Source: Syntrophaceae bacterium (lineage in GTDB: Bacteria > Desulfobacterota > Syntrophorhabdia > Syntrophorhabdales > WCHB1-27). Taken from it: a DNA stretch of 9,356 bases. Location of the stretch: positions 2,051 to 11,406 of the forward strand of contig PLSJ01000269.1 in NCBI GenBank assembly GCA_003165115.1, in the 5' to 3' direction. Below, in pieces: positions 1 to 6,279 of this stretch; position 1 is the stretch's first letter; each line of letters begins with the position of its first letter. The translations under genes were made by a program, and so were the position numbers. The notes beneath the pieces were generated by a model. That model saw only the letters and a program-made list of their open reading frames with translations. It searched no databases and was not told the origin of the DNA.

Positions 1-32
1 GGACGCGGGTTCGATTCCCGCCGCCTCCACCA
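1..32 (+). ncRNA. ssrA: tmRNA (ssrA), 3' end only; attachment site of the element
   Basis: The first 32 bases form a 5-bp T-stem (5-9 with 17-21), a 7-base T-loop TTCGATT (10-16), a 7-base acceptor 3' strand CGCCTCC (22-28), discriminator A29 and encoded CCA (30-32). The run GGACGCGGGTTC matches the well-known 3' end of bacterial tmRNA, which supports ssrA over an ordinary tRNA; a tRNA-Ser-like gene is the main alternative because the 5' part is outside the window. tmRNA rescues stalled ribosomes in trans-translation. A DUF4102-type integrase starts about 180 bases downstream in the same orientation, the usual arrangement for islands inserted into ssrA, so this sequence is probably also attL. 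No identical second copy is present in the window. Confidence 0.8.
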
Positions 33-64
33 TTTGATAATCCGATACAATCCGAGAAAGCACG

Positions 65-91
65 AAACCCGTTAGAAATAGCGGGTTTTTT
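65..91 (+). terminator. Rho-independent terminator after tmRNA
   Basis: A 7-bp stem (AAACCCG at 65-71 with CGGGTTT at 82-88) encloses a 10-base loop and runs into a T tract ending at 91. It lies 33 bases after the CCA end and would end tmRNA transcription before the integrase promoter. If the attachment core is within ssrA, this terminator is brought in by the element. Confidence 0.75.
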
Positions 92-92
92 G

Positions 93-121
93 TTGTTGAT
101 AGTCCGACGACGTGTTATAAT
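93..121 (+). promoter_or_regulatory. Extended -10 sigma70 promoter of the integrase gene
   Basis: TATAAT (116-121) is a perfect -10 box. It is preceded by TG at 113-114 with one spacer base, the extended -10 pattern. A weak -35 (TTGTTG, 93-98) sits at 17 bp spacing. Transcription would start near 128, leaving a leader of about 80 bases that holds three GTATAC boxes before the integrase start. Confidence 0.6.
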
Positions 122-146
122 ATCTATTGAAATCCGGTGATTTTGG

Positions 147-191
147 GTATACATTGAAGAGGTCGCGTATACTCAACCGAATGCCGTATAC
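147..191 (+). repeat. Three GTATAC boxes in the integrase leader
   Basis: The palindromic hexamer GTATAC occurs at 147-152, 167-172 and 186-191, with start-to-start spacings of 20 and 19 bp, about two helical turns. The boxes lie between the predicted promoter and the integrase start. They could be integrase arm-type sites or operators through which integrase or a repressor controls int expression. The repeats are certain; the role is inferred. Confidence 0.6.
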
Positions 192-209
192 CTAAAAGGG
201 AGGTTGACC

Positions 210-1439
210 ATGCCAAAACGCATTATGCCATTGACAGACATGAAGGTCCTGAAAGCCAAGTCTCAGGAAAAACAGGTCACGTTATTTGACGGCGGCGGCT
301 TATTCCTTCTAGTGACTCCTTCCGGAGGGAAACTATGGAGGTTCAAATATCGCTTCGATGGTAAGGAGAAACTTCTTGCGCTTGGCCCTTATCCTGAAAT
401 CTCCCTTGCAGAGGCGAGAACGAAGAGAGAGGAGGCCCGAACACAGCTGGAACATGGCATCGATCCGGCGGCCGTCCGCAAAGCTCAGAAGGAAGCAGAC
501 ACCGTAGAGACTGAGACCTTCGAGGTGATAGCCCGCGAATGGCACGCGAAATTCACGCCTACATGGTCGGCGACTCATGGCGTTACCATGATGGCCCGGA
601 TGGAACGCGACCTCTTCCCGTGGATGGGAACGCGCCCTATCAACGAGATCAAGGCGCCTGAGCTTTTGGCGATCCTTCGCCGGGTAGAGAGCCGGGGCGC
701 TCTGGAAACCGCACACCGCATAAGAACCATCGCCGGTCAGATTCTTCGCTATGCCGTCGCTACGGGCCGATGTGAACGTGATTGCTCCGGCGACCTGAGA
801 GGGGCCTTGCCCCAACCGGGAGAAAAGCACCATGCCGCGATCACGGACCCCAAAGAGGTTGCGCCCCTCTTAAGGGCCATAGACGGCTACCAGGGCGGCT
901 TTGTGGTGAGGTGCGCCTTACGGCTTGCCCCCATGTTCTTCGTGCGTCCTGGAGAGCTTAGACAGGCAGAATGGGCGGAGATCGACCTTGACGAAGGGGC
1001 CTGGAACATACCGGCGCACAAAATGAAGATGAAGCAACCGCATATCGTGCCGCTCAGTGCTCAGGCCGTGGCGATACTGGCGGAACTGAGGCAGTTCACC
1101 GGTGCGAGCAGATACGTCTTTCCTTCGGGTAGGTCCTTCTCACGACCGATGAGCAACAACACCGTGAATGCCGCACTACGGCGCATGGGATACGACAAAG
1201 AGACCATGACTGGGCACGGCTTCAGGGCGATGGCCCGGACCATCCTTGATGAGGTTTTGCAGGTAAGGCCCGACTACATCGAGCATCAGCTTGCCCATGC
1301 AGTGAGAGACCCGAACGGCAGGGCGTATAATCGCACGGCACATCTTGAAGGACGCCGCGAAATGATGCAGACCTGGGCCGACTACCTGGACGGGCTGAAA
1401 CAGGGGGCGCAGGTGTTGCCGTTGCAGAGGAAGGTTTGA
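210..1439 (+). CDS. int: P4-type tyrosine recombinase/integrase (DUF4102 arm-binding domain)
   Basis: This 409-residue protein is a site-specific recombinase that inserts and excises the element at the tmRNA end. The N-terminal arm-binding domain (about residues 4-90) has the typical DGGGLFLLV, WRFKYR and LGPYPEISLAEAR motifs. A SAM-like core-binding domain follows (about 105-185), then the catalytic domain (about 205-385). Visible active-site residues are Arg246 in FVRPGELR, a Lys near 273 before PHIVPLS, His336 and Arg339 in HGFR, His363 and the nucleophile Tyr373. The length is normal for the P4/CP4-57 integrase family, and all catalytic residues are present, so it is probably active. The ATG at 210 is preferred because GGGAGG (198-203) lies 6 bases upstream; an in-frame TTG at 204 directly abuts that site. 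Position and orientation next to ssrA fit its role. Confidence 0.95.
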   Translation: MPKRIMPLTDMKVLKAKSQEKQVTLFDGGGLFLLVTPSGGKLWRFKYRFDGKEKLLALGPYPEISLAEARTKREEARTQLEHGIDPAAVRKAQKEADTVETETFEVIAREWHAKFTPTWSATHGVTMMARMERDLFPWMGTRPINEIKAPELLAILRRVESRGALETAHRIRTIAGQILRYAVATGRCERDCSGDLRGALPQPGEKHHAAITDPKEVAPLLRAIDGYQGGFVVRCALRLAPMFFVRPGELRQAEWAEIDLDEGAWNIPAHKMKMKQPHIVPLSAQAVAILAELRQFTGASRYVFPSGRSFSRPMSNNTVNAALRRMGYDKETMTGHGFRAMARTILDEVLQVRPDYIEHQLAHAVRDPNGRAYNRTAHLEGRREMMQTWADYLDGLKQGAQVLPLQRKV

Positions 1440-1473
1440 GGGAAAGCAAGAGGGGATAGCTGGGCCAAGCGAC

Positions 1474-1496
1474 AAGGGGTATTTCTCCGACCCCTT
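1474..1496 (+). terminator. Hairpin after int, possible weak terminator
   Basis: AAGGGGT (1474-1480) pairs with ACCCCTT (1490-1496) across a 9-base loop, 35 bases after the integrase stop. Only a mixed C/T tract follows, so termination would be inefficient; it may instead be an mRNA-stabilising hairpin. Confidence 0.35.
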
Positions 1497-1540
1497 CCCC
1501 TGTTCCTTTAGGAGATCATCCACGAGGAGAGGTGACAGGG

Positions 1541-2515
1541 ATGGAAAAATGGCTATATCCTGATGAGCTAATGAAGACATGGAAAATCAACGATTCTACT
1601 TTGTTATGGTACGTGATTGGGGGCCTACCGGCATACGACCGGGGGAACCATTCATCGCGCCTTAAATTGGTGGAAGAAGTTGGTGAGTATTATTTTAAGA
1701 CGACATCTCCGCCGGCCTATTTCCCCTTCTATGACGAGGCCGGCAGCCCGTATATCAGCGCGCTCGACACTATTTCTAATAAATTTTGCGTCTTCAAAGC
1801 ATCCGAGCTTGAAGACTTTGCGAAAGAGCACGGTCTATCGTCCTTTTGTGAACCGGAACCGCAACACGATCAAGAGAGAGCACCTAATCATTTCATCAAA
1901 AGCGGGGAGTCTTGGCAGGTCGGTTTCAGAGGTGAAGAGGGCACGATTAAAGACGGGGAAAATATTCGATACGTCGTGCAACTACTTATGAACCAGGGAA
2001 AAGAGGTACACGTGTTTGATTTAACACGAGCCGTGAAAGGGGGTTTCCCCGATGACTCCTCAGACCGCGAGGCCCTCCCCTACCGGGAAATGGTAGATGG
2101 TGAATTAGAAGAAGAGGGGATGGGTATATCCAAGCTGGACGGCGGGAAGGGTGAACAGGATCGGGAAGACCGGAAGAAGGAAAAGAAGCTTTTGGCAGAA
2201 GAGGCAAAGAAGCTGTTAGGAGAACTGGAGAAGGCTAAGGAAGGGAGAATCCCCGTGGAGATCGAAGAGGCACAAAAAGAGTATGACGCCTTCATGAAAA
2301 AGGCGGGTCAGTTTAAAGACGACAACAAAACCAATTCCGAAAAGGAAAAGGCAAGGGTAAACGTCAGGAATCACTTAGACAGGGCGATTAAAAGGCTTCA
2401 CGACGCACGTTTAACAAAACTTGCCGCGCATCTCGACGCGCAGTTAAGCAAAGGGGCCAACTGCATCTATGCCCCTAATTCGGAAGACCCTATTGAATGG
2501 GAGATAAACTTCTAA
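1541..2515 (+). CDS. Putative DNA-binding protein with winged-helix-like, coiled-coil and conserved C-terminal domains
   Basis: This 324-residue protein is predicted cytoplasmic; its function is unknown. The N-terminus (about residues 5-34, with ELMKTWKI and GGLPAYDRG) resembles an excisionase-type HTH. Residues about 120-165 contain GESWQVGFRGEE, TIKDGENIRYVVQLL and EVHVFDL. That pattern recalls the winged domain found in some large regulators and in stand-alone proteins, where W-x-V-x-F-x-G is followed by a G-x-R-Y-x-x-x-LL motif. A highly charged coiled coil spans about 205-254. The last 55 residues (RVNVRNHLDRAIKRL, LAAHLDAQL, CIYAP, WEINF) match the C-terminal pattern that follows such coiled coils, as I recall the family. 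The ATG at 1541 is chosen because AGAGGTGA lies 5 bases upstream. Base composition looks more AT-rich than the replication operon, suggesting a separate origin. Likely a DNA-binding regulator or oligomeric accessory protein. Confidence 0.75.
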   Translation: MEKWLYPDELMKTWKINDSTLLWYVIGGLPAYDRGNHSSRLKLVEEVGEYYFKTTSPPAYFPFYDEAGSPYISALDTISNKFCVFKASELEDFAKEHGLSSFCEPEPQHDQERAPNHFIKSGESWQVGFRGEEGTIKDGENIRYVVQLLMNQGKEVHVFDLTRAVKGGFPDDSSDREALPYREMVDGELEEEGMGISKLDGGKGEQDREDRKKEKKLLAEEAKKLLGELEKAKEGRIPVEIEEAQKEYDAFMKKAGQFKDDNKTNSEKEKARVNVRNHLDRAIKRLHDARLTKLAAHLDAQLSKGANCIYAPNSEDPIEWEINF

Positions 2516-2533
2516 AGTTTTTTCACGTATCTC

Positions 2534-2611
2534 TATCAGTATAACCCCCCGATATTATTAGACCGGTACTGATAAGCATCAATGGTACTCGAAAAGTGCC
2601 ATTTTGGTACT
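2534..2611 (+). promoter_or_regulatory. Repeat-rich control region upstream of the alpA-like gene
   Basis: GGTACT occurs at 2565-2570, 2584-2589 and 2606-2611 (spacings 19 and 22 bp). The last two extend to TGGTACTC. TATCAGTA (2534-2541) is the exact inverse of TACTGATA (2567-2574). TGGTACT (2583-2589) can also pair with AGTGCCA (2595-2601) through one G-T wobble. A TATAAC -10-like box lies at 2540-2545 without a good -35. These look like operators for a repressor or the AlpA-like protein; iterons are an alternative. Confidence 0.5.
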
Positions 2612-2665
2612 CGCACAATACCCCTTCCATGTTGACGCGCAAAAAACAAACATGGAGGACAGTCG

Positions 2666-2881
2666 ATGTCAAAAGACGCAAAAATCCCTGATTTACAAGA
2701 GATTCCACAGACCGGCCTTTTGAGAATTAAACAGGTGCTTCAGTTTGTCCCTGTTTCTCGCTCGAATTGGTGGGCAGGGGTAAAATCTCACCGCTTCCCA
2801 CAGCCTATCAAGCTGTCAGAGCGCGTCACGTGCTGGAGGGCGTCGGATATCCGGGCGCTGATCGAGGGCGGCCATGAGTAA
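2666..2881 (+). CDS. alpA: AlpA-family regulator/excisionase-like protein
   Basis: This 71-residue protein matches the AlpA (CP4-57 regulatory protein) family in size and motifs: LLRIKQVLQFVPVSRSNWWAGVKS is the helix-turn-helix, FPQPIKL is the strand/wing, and the tail CWRASDIRALIEG is typical. I cut the HTH here as LLRIKQVLQFVPVSRS followed by NWWAGVKS. Members activate integrase/excision genes or act as recombination directionality factors on P4-like islands. The start has a GGAGG site (2654-2658) 7 bases upstream. The gene overlaps the primase by 8 bases, so the two are probably translated together from one mRNA. The repeat-rich region before it could be its own operator. Confidence 0.85.
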   Translation: MSKDAKIPDLQEIPQTGLLRIKQVLQFVPVSRSNWWAGVKSHRFPQPIKLSERVTCWRASDIRALIEGGHE

Positions 2882-3608
2882 GGAGAGTCTGACCCTCTTC
2901 GACCGGCCCGTCTTTGAAACCTTCGTCAAGCCCGGCGAGGTGACGGAGGTACGTATCCTGGGGACGTCCGGCAAGTCTTCCGCCTGGGGCAACGACTACG
3001 CAAGGGGCACGGTGTCCGGCTGCTTTGACGACTTCGAGGCGTTCTGTGAGGCCGTGCGGCTTGCCGACAAGACCCGGCACGGCGGCATCTACTTCACCCT
3101 ACAGGTGATCGACCCTCGACTTATCGGACGGGTTTTCAATCGGCTTCGCCCTTCCGACGTGACCACGAGCGACAACAACGTACTTGCCTATAGGTGGTTG
3201 CCCGCCGACCTTGACCCGGTAAGACCGGCCGGAGTTTCCTCAAGCGATTCCGAGCTTGACGAAGCTCTTGAACTGCGAGACGCGGTAGCTGAATGGTGCG
3301 TGGGGGAATTGTCCTTCCCGCGCCCTATCCGGGCCATGAGCGGAAACGGCGGACACCTTCTTTTCAGGCTTCCCGATCTTCCGGCGAACGAAGAAAATAA
3401 GCTGTTCATCAAGAGCACCCTCGAAGGTCTTGCCGCGCGGTTCAATACCGGCAAGGTGCACATTGACACGGCCGTGCACAATCCGGCGCGAATTTGGAAG
3501 CTCTACGGGACAACCGCCCGCAAGGGCGACGAAGTACCGGCAGGACCGGGCAGAGAGGCCAGACCTTATAGAACGGCGTATATCGATGACCTGGGGGATA
3601 ACCAATGA
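2874..3608 (+). CDS. Archaeo-eukaryotic-type (AEP) primase-polymerase of the element
   Basis: This 244-residue protein is predicted to synthesise primers for element replication. Three AEP motifs are visible: the metal-binding pair Asp112-x-Asp114 in PADLDPVRP; Ser156 to His161 in SGNGGH, a nucleotide-binding motif; and Asp198 in HIDTAV, the third acidic residue. The following NPARIWKLYGT and RKGDEVP segments, ending in a RPYR-type motif, are characteristic of plasmid and phage replication primases of this clade. No zinc-finger or helicase domain is fused; the helicase is the next gene. The ATG lies inside the end of the AlpA-like gene, with GAGGGCGG upstream. Its stop overlaps the next start as ATGA, implying coupled translation. 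All key residues are intact. Confidence 0.85.
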   Translation: MSKESLTLFDRPVFETFVKPGEVTEVRILGTSGKSSAWGNDYARGTVSGCFDDFEAFCEAVRLADKTRHGGIYFTLQVIDPRLIGRVFNRLRPSDVTTSDNNVLAYRWLPADLDPVRPAGVSSSDSELDEALELRDAVAEWCVGELSFPRPIRAMSGNGGHLLFRLPDLPANEENKLFIKSTLEGLAARFNTGKVHIDTAVHNPARIWKLYGTTARKGDEVPAGPGREARPYRTAYIDDLGDNQ

Positions 3609-4900
3609 CTCCGATGACGGATGAGGCAATGGAGCGGGCGCGGGCCATGTTCAAGGAGCAGGAGCCACCGAAACAGACGGACGGCAACAAGGCCCGGCTC
3701 GACGTGAGCGCGTACCTCGACCACTATCAGAGGGCATACACGGTCAAGACTGTCACGGCCGGCACGCTCTACGGCCTTATGGACGGGTGTCTTTTCGACC
3801 AGGGACACAAGGACGCGGGAATACTTCAAACGGCAACGGGCAGCCTTCTTTACGAGTGCTTTCACGATAGTTGCCAGGGGCACACGTGGCAAGAGGCCCG
3901 GAAAATCCTCAGCGGAGACGACAAGCTTGCGGCCTTCATGAAGAGCGGGGGCAGGGCAACAGCGGATGAGGGCCAGGCTCAGCAAGGCGCAGGAAATGTG
4001 CTTCGGGCCGTGGGCGTGGCTGAATTCTTAAGTTATGAGTTTCCGCCGAGAGAGACCATGCTTGACCCGTGGCTGCCCGTACAGGGGCTTGTGATGATTC
4101 ACGCTCCCCGTGGCGTAGGCAAGACCCTTGTCGGGATCGGCGTGGCCGTGGCCGTGGCAAGCGGCGGCGACTACCTAAGGTGGCACGCATCGAAACCACG
4201 TGGAGCGCTTTACATCGACGGCGAAATGCCCGGCGTTCTCTTTCAACAACGGCTTGCGATGGCAATCAACGGTTCGAAGACGGAGCCTACCGCCCCATTG
4301 AAAATCATCACGCCCGACCTGCAAGAAAACGGCATACCGGACCTATCGACCAAGGAAGGCCAGGCGGCAATAGAGCCTGAGCTTGATAGCGTCTCTCTCG
4401 TCGTAGTGGATAACCTCAGTTGTCTATGTCGTTCCGGCAAAGAAAACGAGGGGGAATCATGGCTTCCTCTTCAAGGATGGGCGCTGGGGCTTCGCTCACG
4501 GGGGTATTCGGTCATGTTCATTCATCACGACGGCAAAGGCGGCCAGCAGCGCGGCACGAGTCGCCGCGAGGATGTTCTTGATACCGTCGTCCACTTAAAG
4601 CATCCCGGCGATTACCGGCCCGAGGAGGGCGCGCGGTTCGAGGTTCACTTCGAGAAGGCGCGCATGATTTACGGGGATGACGTGAAACCCTTCGAAACGC
4701 AGCTCATCACCAATCCCGACGGGACGCAGATATGGACCATGAAGGATGTCGAGACGAGCCTTATGGAGCGCGTGGCCGACCTTCTCAATGAAGGGATACC
4801 GCAGCACGAACTTGCCGACCTGCTAAACGTCACAAAGGGGGCAATCAGCAAAGCCAAAAATAAAGCGAAATCGCAGGGCATCTTAAAGGAAAAAAAGTGA
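3605..4900 (+). CDS. repA: RepA-like AAA ATPase, probable replicative helicase
   Basis: This 431-residue protein has three recognisable parts. Residues about 55-105 carry a Cys/His cluster (CLFDQGH and YECFHDSC) like the zinc-binding segment in front of plasmid helicase domains. The ATPase domain of the AAA_25/RSF1010 RepA type has Walker A APRGVGKT at 167-174 and Walker B LVVVDNLS with Asp269. It also has the family motif FIHHDGKGGQQRGTSRRED. The C-terminus (about 395-425, QHELADLLNVTKGAISKAKN) is an HTH that could bind an origin. By family knowledge it would be a hexameric 5'-3' helicase working with the adjacent primase. GGGGGA sits about 5 bases before the ATG, which overlaps the primase stop by 4 bases. 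The GGAAAC array begins 3 bases after its stop. Confidence 0.85.
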   Translation: MTPMTDEAMERARAMFKEQEPPKQTDGNKARLDVSAYLDHYQRAYTVKTVTAGTLYGLMDGCLFDQGHKDAGILQTATGSLLYECFHDSCQGHTWQEARKILSGDDKLAAFMKSGGRATADEGQAQQGAGNVLRAVGVAEFLSYEFPPRETMLDPWLPVQGLVMIHAPRGVGKTLVGIGVAVAVASGGDYLRWHASKPRGALYIDGEMPGVLFQQRLAMAINGSKTEPTAPLKIITPDLQENGIPDLSTKEGQAAIEPELDSVSLVVVDNLSCLCRSGKENEGESWLPLQGWALGLRSRGYSVMFIHHDGKGGQQRGTSRREDVLDTVVHLKHPGDYRPEEGARFEVHFEKARMIYGDDVKPFETQLITNPDGTQIWTMKDVETSLMERVADLLNEGIPQHELADLLNVTKGAISKAKNKAKSQGILKEKK

Positions 4901-4902
4901 GG

Positions 4903-4940
4903 GTTTCCAGTTTCCTGTATATAGGGAGGAAACCGGAAAC
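4903..4940 (+). repeat. 13-bp inverted repeat directly after repA
   Basis: Two GTTTCC hexamers at 4903-4908 and 4910-4915 are inverted relative to two GGAAAC hexamers at 4928-4933 and 4935-4940. The two 13-base arms match in 12 positions, around a 12-base TA-containing centre. TTTT follows at 4941-4944, so it could end repA transcription. As DNA it is a cruciform-prone head of the GGAAAC array and a candidate origin element. Confidence 0.75.
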
Positions 4941-5121
4941 TTTTATGGGAACATGGAAACCAGGGAGGAAACCACTTGGAAACTATGTCACTTAAAGCGT
5001 TGGCAGAGAAGGTATTGCAGAGAAACAGCAAAGGAAACCTTATGGAAACTCACGGTTCCCATGATGGAAACTTTGAGGGGGAAAAACTTTCATGCAGGAA
5101 ACCGGAATATTGTACGGAAAC
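4903..5121 (+). repeat. GGAAAC iteron-like array, candidate replication origin
   Basis: Ten exact GGAAAC hexamers on the plus strand start at 4928, 4935, 4955, 4967, 4978, 5033, 5044, 5066, 5097 and 5116. Two more on the minus strand start at 4903 and 4910. AGAAAC at 5021 and GGGAAC at 4947 are near copies. Many start-to-start distances are near multiples of the helical turn (11, 11, 12, 20, 22, 31, 55). The second half lies inside a coding region but is read in all three codon frames, so the repeat is constrained as nucleic acid, not as peptide. Its position after primase and helicase genes fits an iteron origin; this function is inferred. Confidence 0.7.
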
Positions 5122-5443
5122 AAAAGCAGTTGCGGAGCCTTCCAAAGAGGAGCGGGCCACCTTCGAGGAAGCCTTCACGCCGAAGAGCGCCGAGGCTGTA
5201 AACGTGCTTATCGAAACCGGCAAGATCGAACCGGCCCTGCCTTGCTATATTTGCGGGGAATTTGCGTGGTGGCTCTCCGTTTACGGTGTGCTTGTCTGCG
5301 GCGTATGTCACCCGCCCGTTCCCGCCACGGTCAAGCGCTGGATAGGCGGCCCGGAGGCATACGGCAGGATGAAGGCCAGCGAGACCGCCGTTGTTCTAAG
5401 CCTGGACGAGATACGGGAAAGAGGGGCAGGTGAACGCAGATGA
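4985..5443 (+). CDS. Small zinc-ribbon-like protein of the replication module, function unknown
   Basis: This product of about 152 residues begins MSLKALAEKVLQRNSKGN. To my recollection that is a recurring N-terminus in small genes next to island replication operons. The middle and C-terminus contain two CxxC pairs (CYIC and, about 20 residues later, CGVC) with aromatic residues between, likely a zinc ribbon. CHPPVPATVKRWIGGPEAYGR follows the second pair; the Cys-His ligands continue into that stretch. The first 45 codons overlap the GGAAAC array, which explains the GN and ET dipeptides there. Start choice is uncertain. ATG 4985 gives the expected MSLK start, but the nearest good site, GGGAGG (4963-4968), is better spaced for an in-frame TTG at 4976. 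The stop overlaps the next ATG as ATGA. It may bind DNA or RNA, but no function can be assigned. Confidence 0.75.
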   Translation: MSLKALAEKVLQRNSKGNLMETHGSHDGNFEGEKLSCRKPEYCTETKAVAEPSKEERATFEEAFTPKSAEAVNVLIETGKIEPALPCYICGEFAWWLSVYGVLVCGVCHPPVPATVKRWIGGPEAYGRMKASETAVVLSLDEIRERGAGERR

Positions 5444-5838
5444 GCGGCCACGGGGAAAAGATCACGCGCAAACAAGAGGCAGCGATAGCCGCTCTTCTCT
5501 CAGAACCGACCATAGAGAAGGCGGCCAAAGCTTGCGGGATAGGCGAAGCTACCCTTCGAAGATGGTTACAGGACACCGGCTTTCAGGAGCGATACAGAAC
5601 GGCGAAGAAGCAGACCCTTGAGGCCGTCATGGGGCGGCTACAGCAAATAGCCGGGGAAGCCGTCGAGACCTTGCGCGAGGTGGCTGTGAATGAAGAGGCC
5701 CCGGCCAGTAGTAGAGTAACGGCGGCCAAGGCGATTGTTGAGACGGCGCTGAAAGCGGCAGAGATCGAGGAGCTTGAGGAGCGCTTGACGAAGTTGGAAA
5801 TCCTTGTCGCAGAGAGGGGAAAATATGACCGCCATTGA
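5440..5838 (+). CDS. HTH and coiled-coil protein (phBC6A51-like, small-terminase-like)
   Basis: This 132-residue protein starts with KITRKQEAAIAALLSEPTIEKAA followed by CGIGEATLRRWLQDTGFQERY. It is a homeodomain-like HTH of the phBC6A51 type seen in phage and island proteins (about residues 7-50). I read it as two helices ending in the recognition helix GEATLRRWL. The middle is helical (VMGRLQQIAGEAVETLREV, then EEAPASSRVTAAKAIVE). The end is a coiled coil (EIEELEERLTKLEILVAER). Related HTH proteins include small terminase subunits, but no large terminase is near, so a DNA-binding accessory protein is the safer call. ATG overlaps the preceding stop by 4 bases, and CAGGTGA lies about 8 bases upstream. 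It belongs to the same operon. Confidence 0.75.
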   Translation: MSGHGEKITRKQEAAIAALLSEPTIEKAAKACGIGEATLRRWLQDTGFQERYRTAKKQTLEAVMGRLQQIAGEAVETLREVAVNEEAPASSRVTAAKAIVETALKAAEIEELEERLTKLEILVAERGKYDRH

Positions 5839-6085
5839 GAGAAGGCTAAACGCTCTTGAAAAAGCCGTGGGCTTAGGCAGAGTGCCCAAGGCGGAAAGGT
5901 GCCAGTTTTACCTGAACACGATGGACAATAAGCCTTTCCCCCAGTGGGTTGAGGAAAAAGAGGCTGAATTGCTCGCCAAATATGGCACGACGGACGGCGT
6001 TGAGTTTATCGAATGCACCATCACTTTTGAAAGCCCCGACAAACCGCAGCAATCCGAGGGCTTGACCCTGGAAACCGAAGAATGA
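5825..6085 (+). CDS. Hypothetical 86-residue protein
   Basis: I do not recognise a family. The protein begins with a short predicted coiled coil (MTAIERRLNALEKAVGLG). A mixed segment with FPQWVEEKEAELLAKYG and FIECTITFESPDKP follows, and the tail is acidic (ETEE). No signal peptide, membrane segment or cofactor motif is seen. ATG 5825 is chosen over an in-frame TTG at 5804 because AGAGAGGGG (5811-5819) is well placed before it. The gene overlaps the end of the HTH gene by 14 bases, so it is the last gene of the replication-side operon; about 190 non-coding bases follow. Confidence 0.65.
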   Translation: MTAIERRLNALEKAVGLGRVPKAERCQFYLNTMDNKPFPQWVEEKEAELLAKYGTTDGVEFIECTITFESPDKPQQSEGLTLETEE

Positions 6086-6177
6086 CTAAAATAATGGAGG
6101 CCCGGCCGAGACCGGAGTATATCCCCGCCGGCGCGGTATGCGATTCCTCCTTTCCTGCATTTCCTTGAGCAATTTGC

Positions 6178-6205
6178 TTGACTTCCGCTCCGGCGGTGGT
6201 AAAAT
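6178..6205 (+). promoter_or_regulatory. Sigma70-type promoter of the exported-protein module
   Basis: TTGACT (6178-6183, five of six consensus bases) and TAAAAT (6200-6205, five of six) are separated by 16 bp. Transcription would start near 6212, giving a leader of about 68 bases before the ATG at 6280. It separates the exported-protein genes from the replication operon and suggests independent expression. Confidence 0.65.
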
Positions 6206-6279
6206 GGCATAAACATCATAGCCCGGACATCTTGCGCTTTGGGTCTTTCCAAAATCGAACCTCAAGAGAGGGGTTTCTT

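Noticed and set aside
333..833. Minus-strand open frame of 166 residues inside int
   Set aside because: It is the antisense of a well-supported integrase and has no recognisable motif.
3936..4265. Minus-strand arginine-rich open frame inside repA
   Set aside because: It is a shadow of the Walker A region of the helicase; the composition is an artefact of GC-rich coding sequence.
4903..5121. CRISPR array
   Set aside because: The repeat unit is only 6 bases, spacers are irregular and too short, and part of the array is coding.
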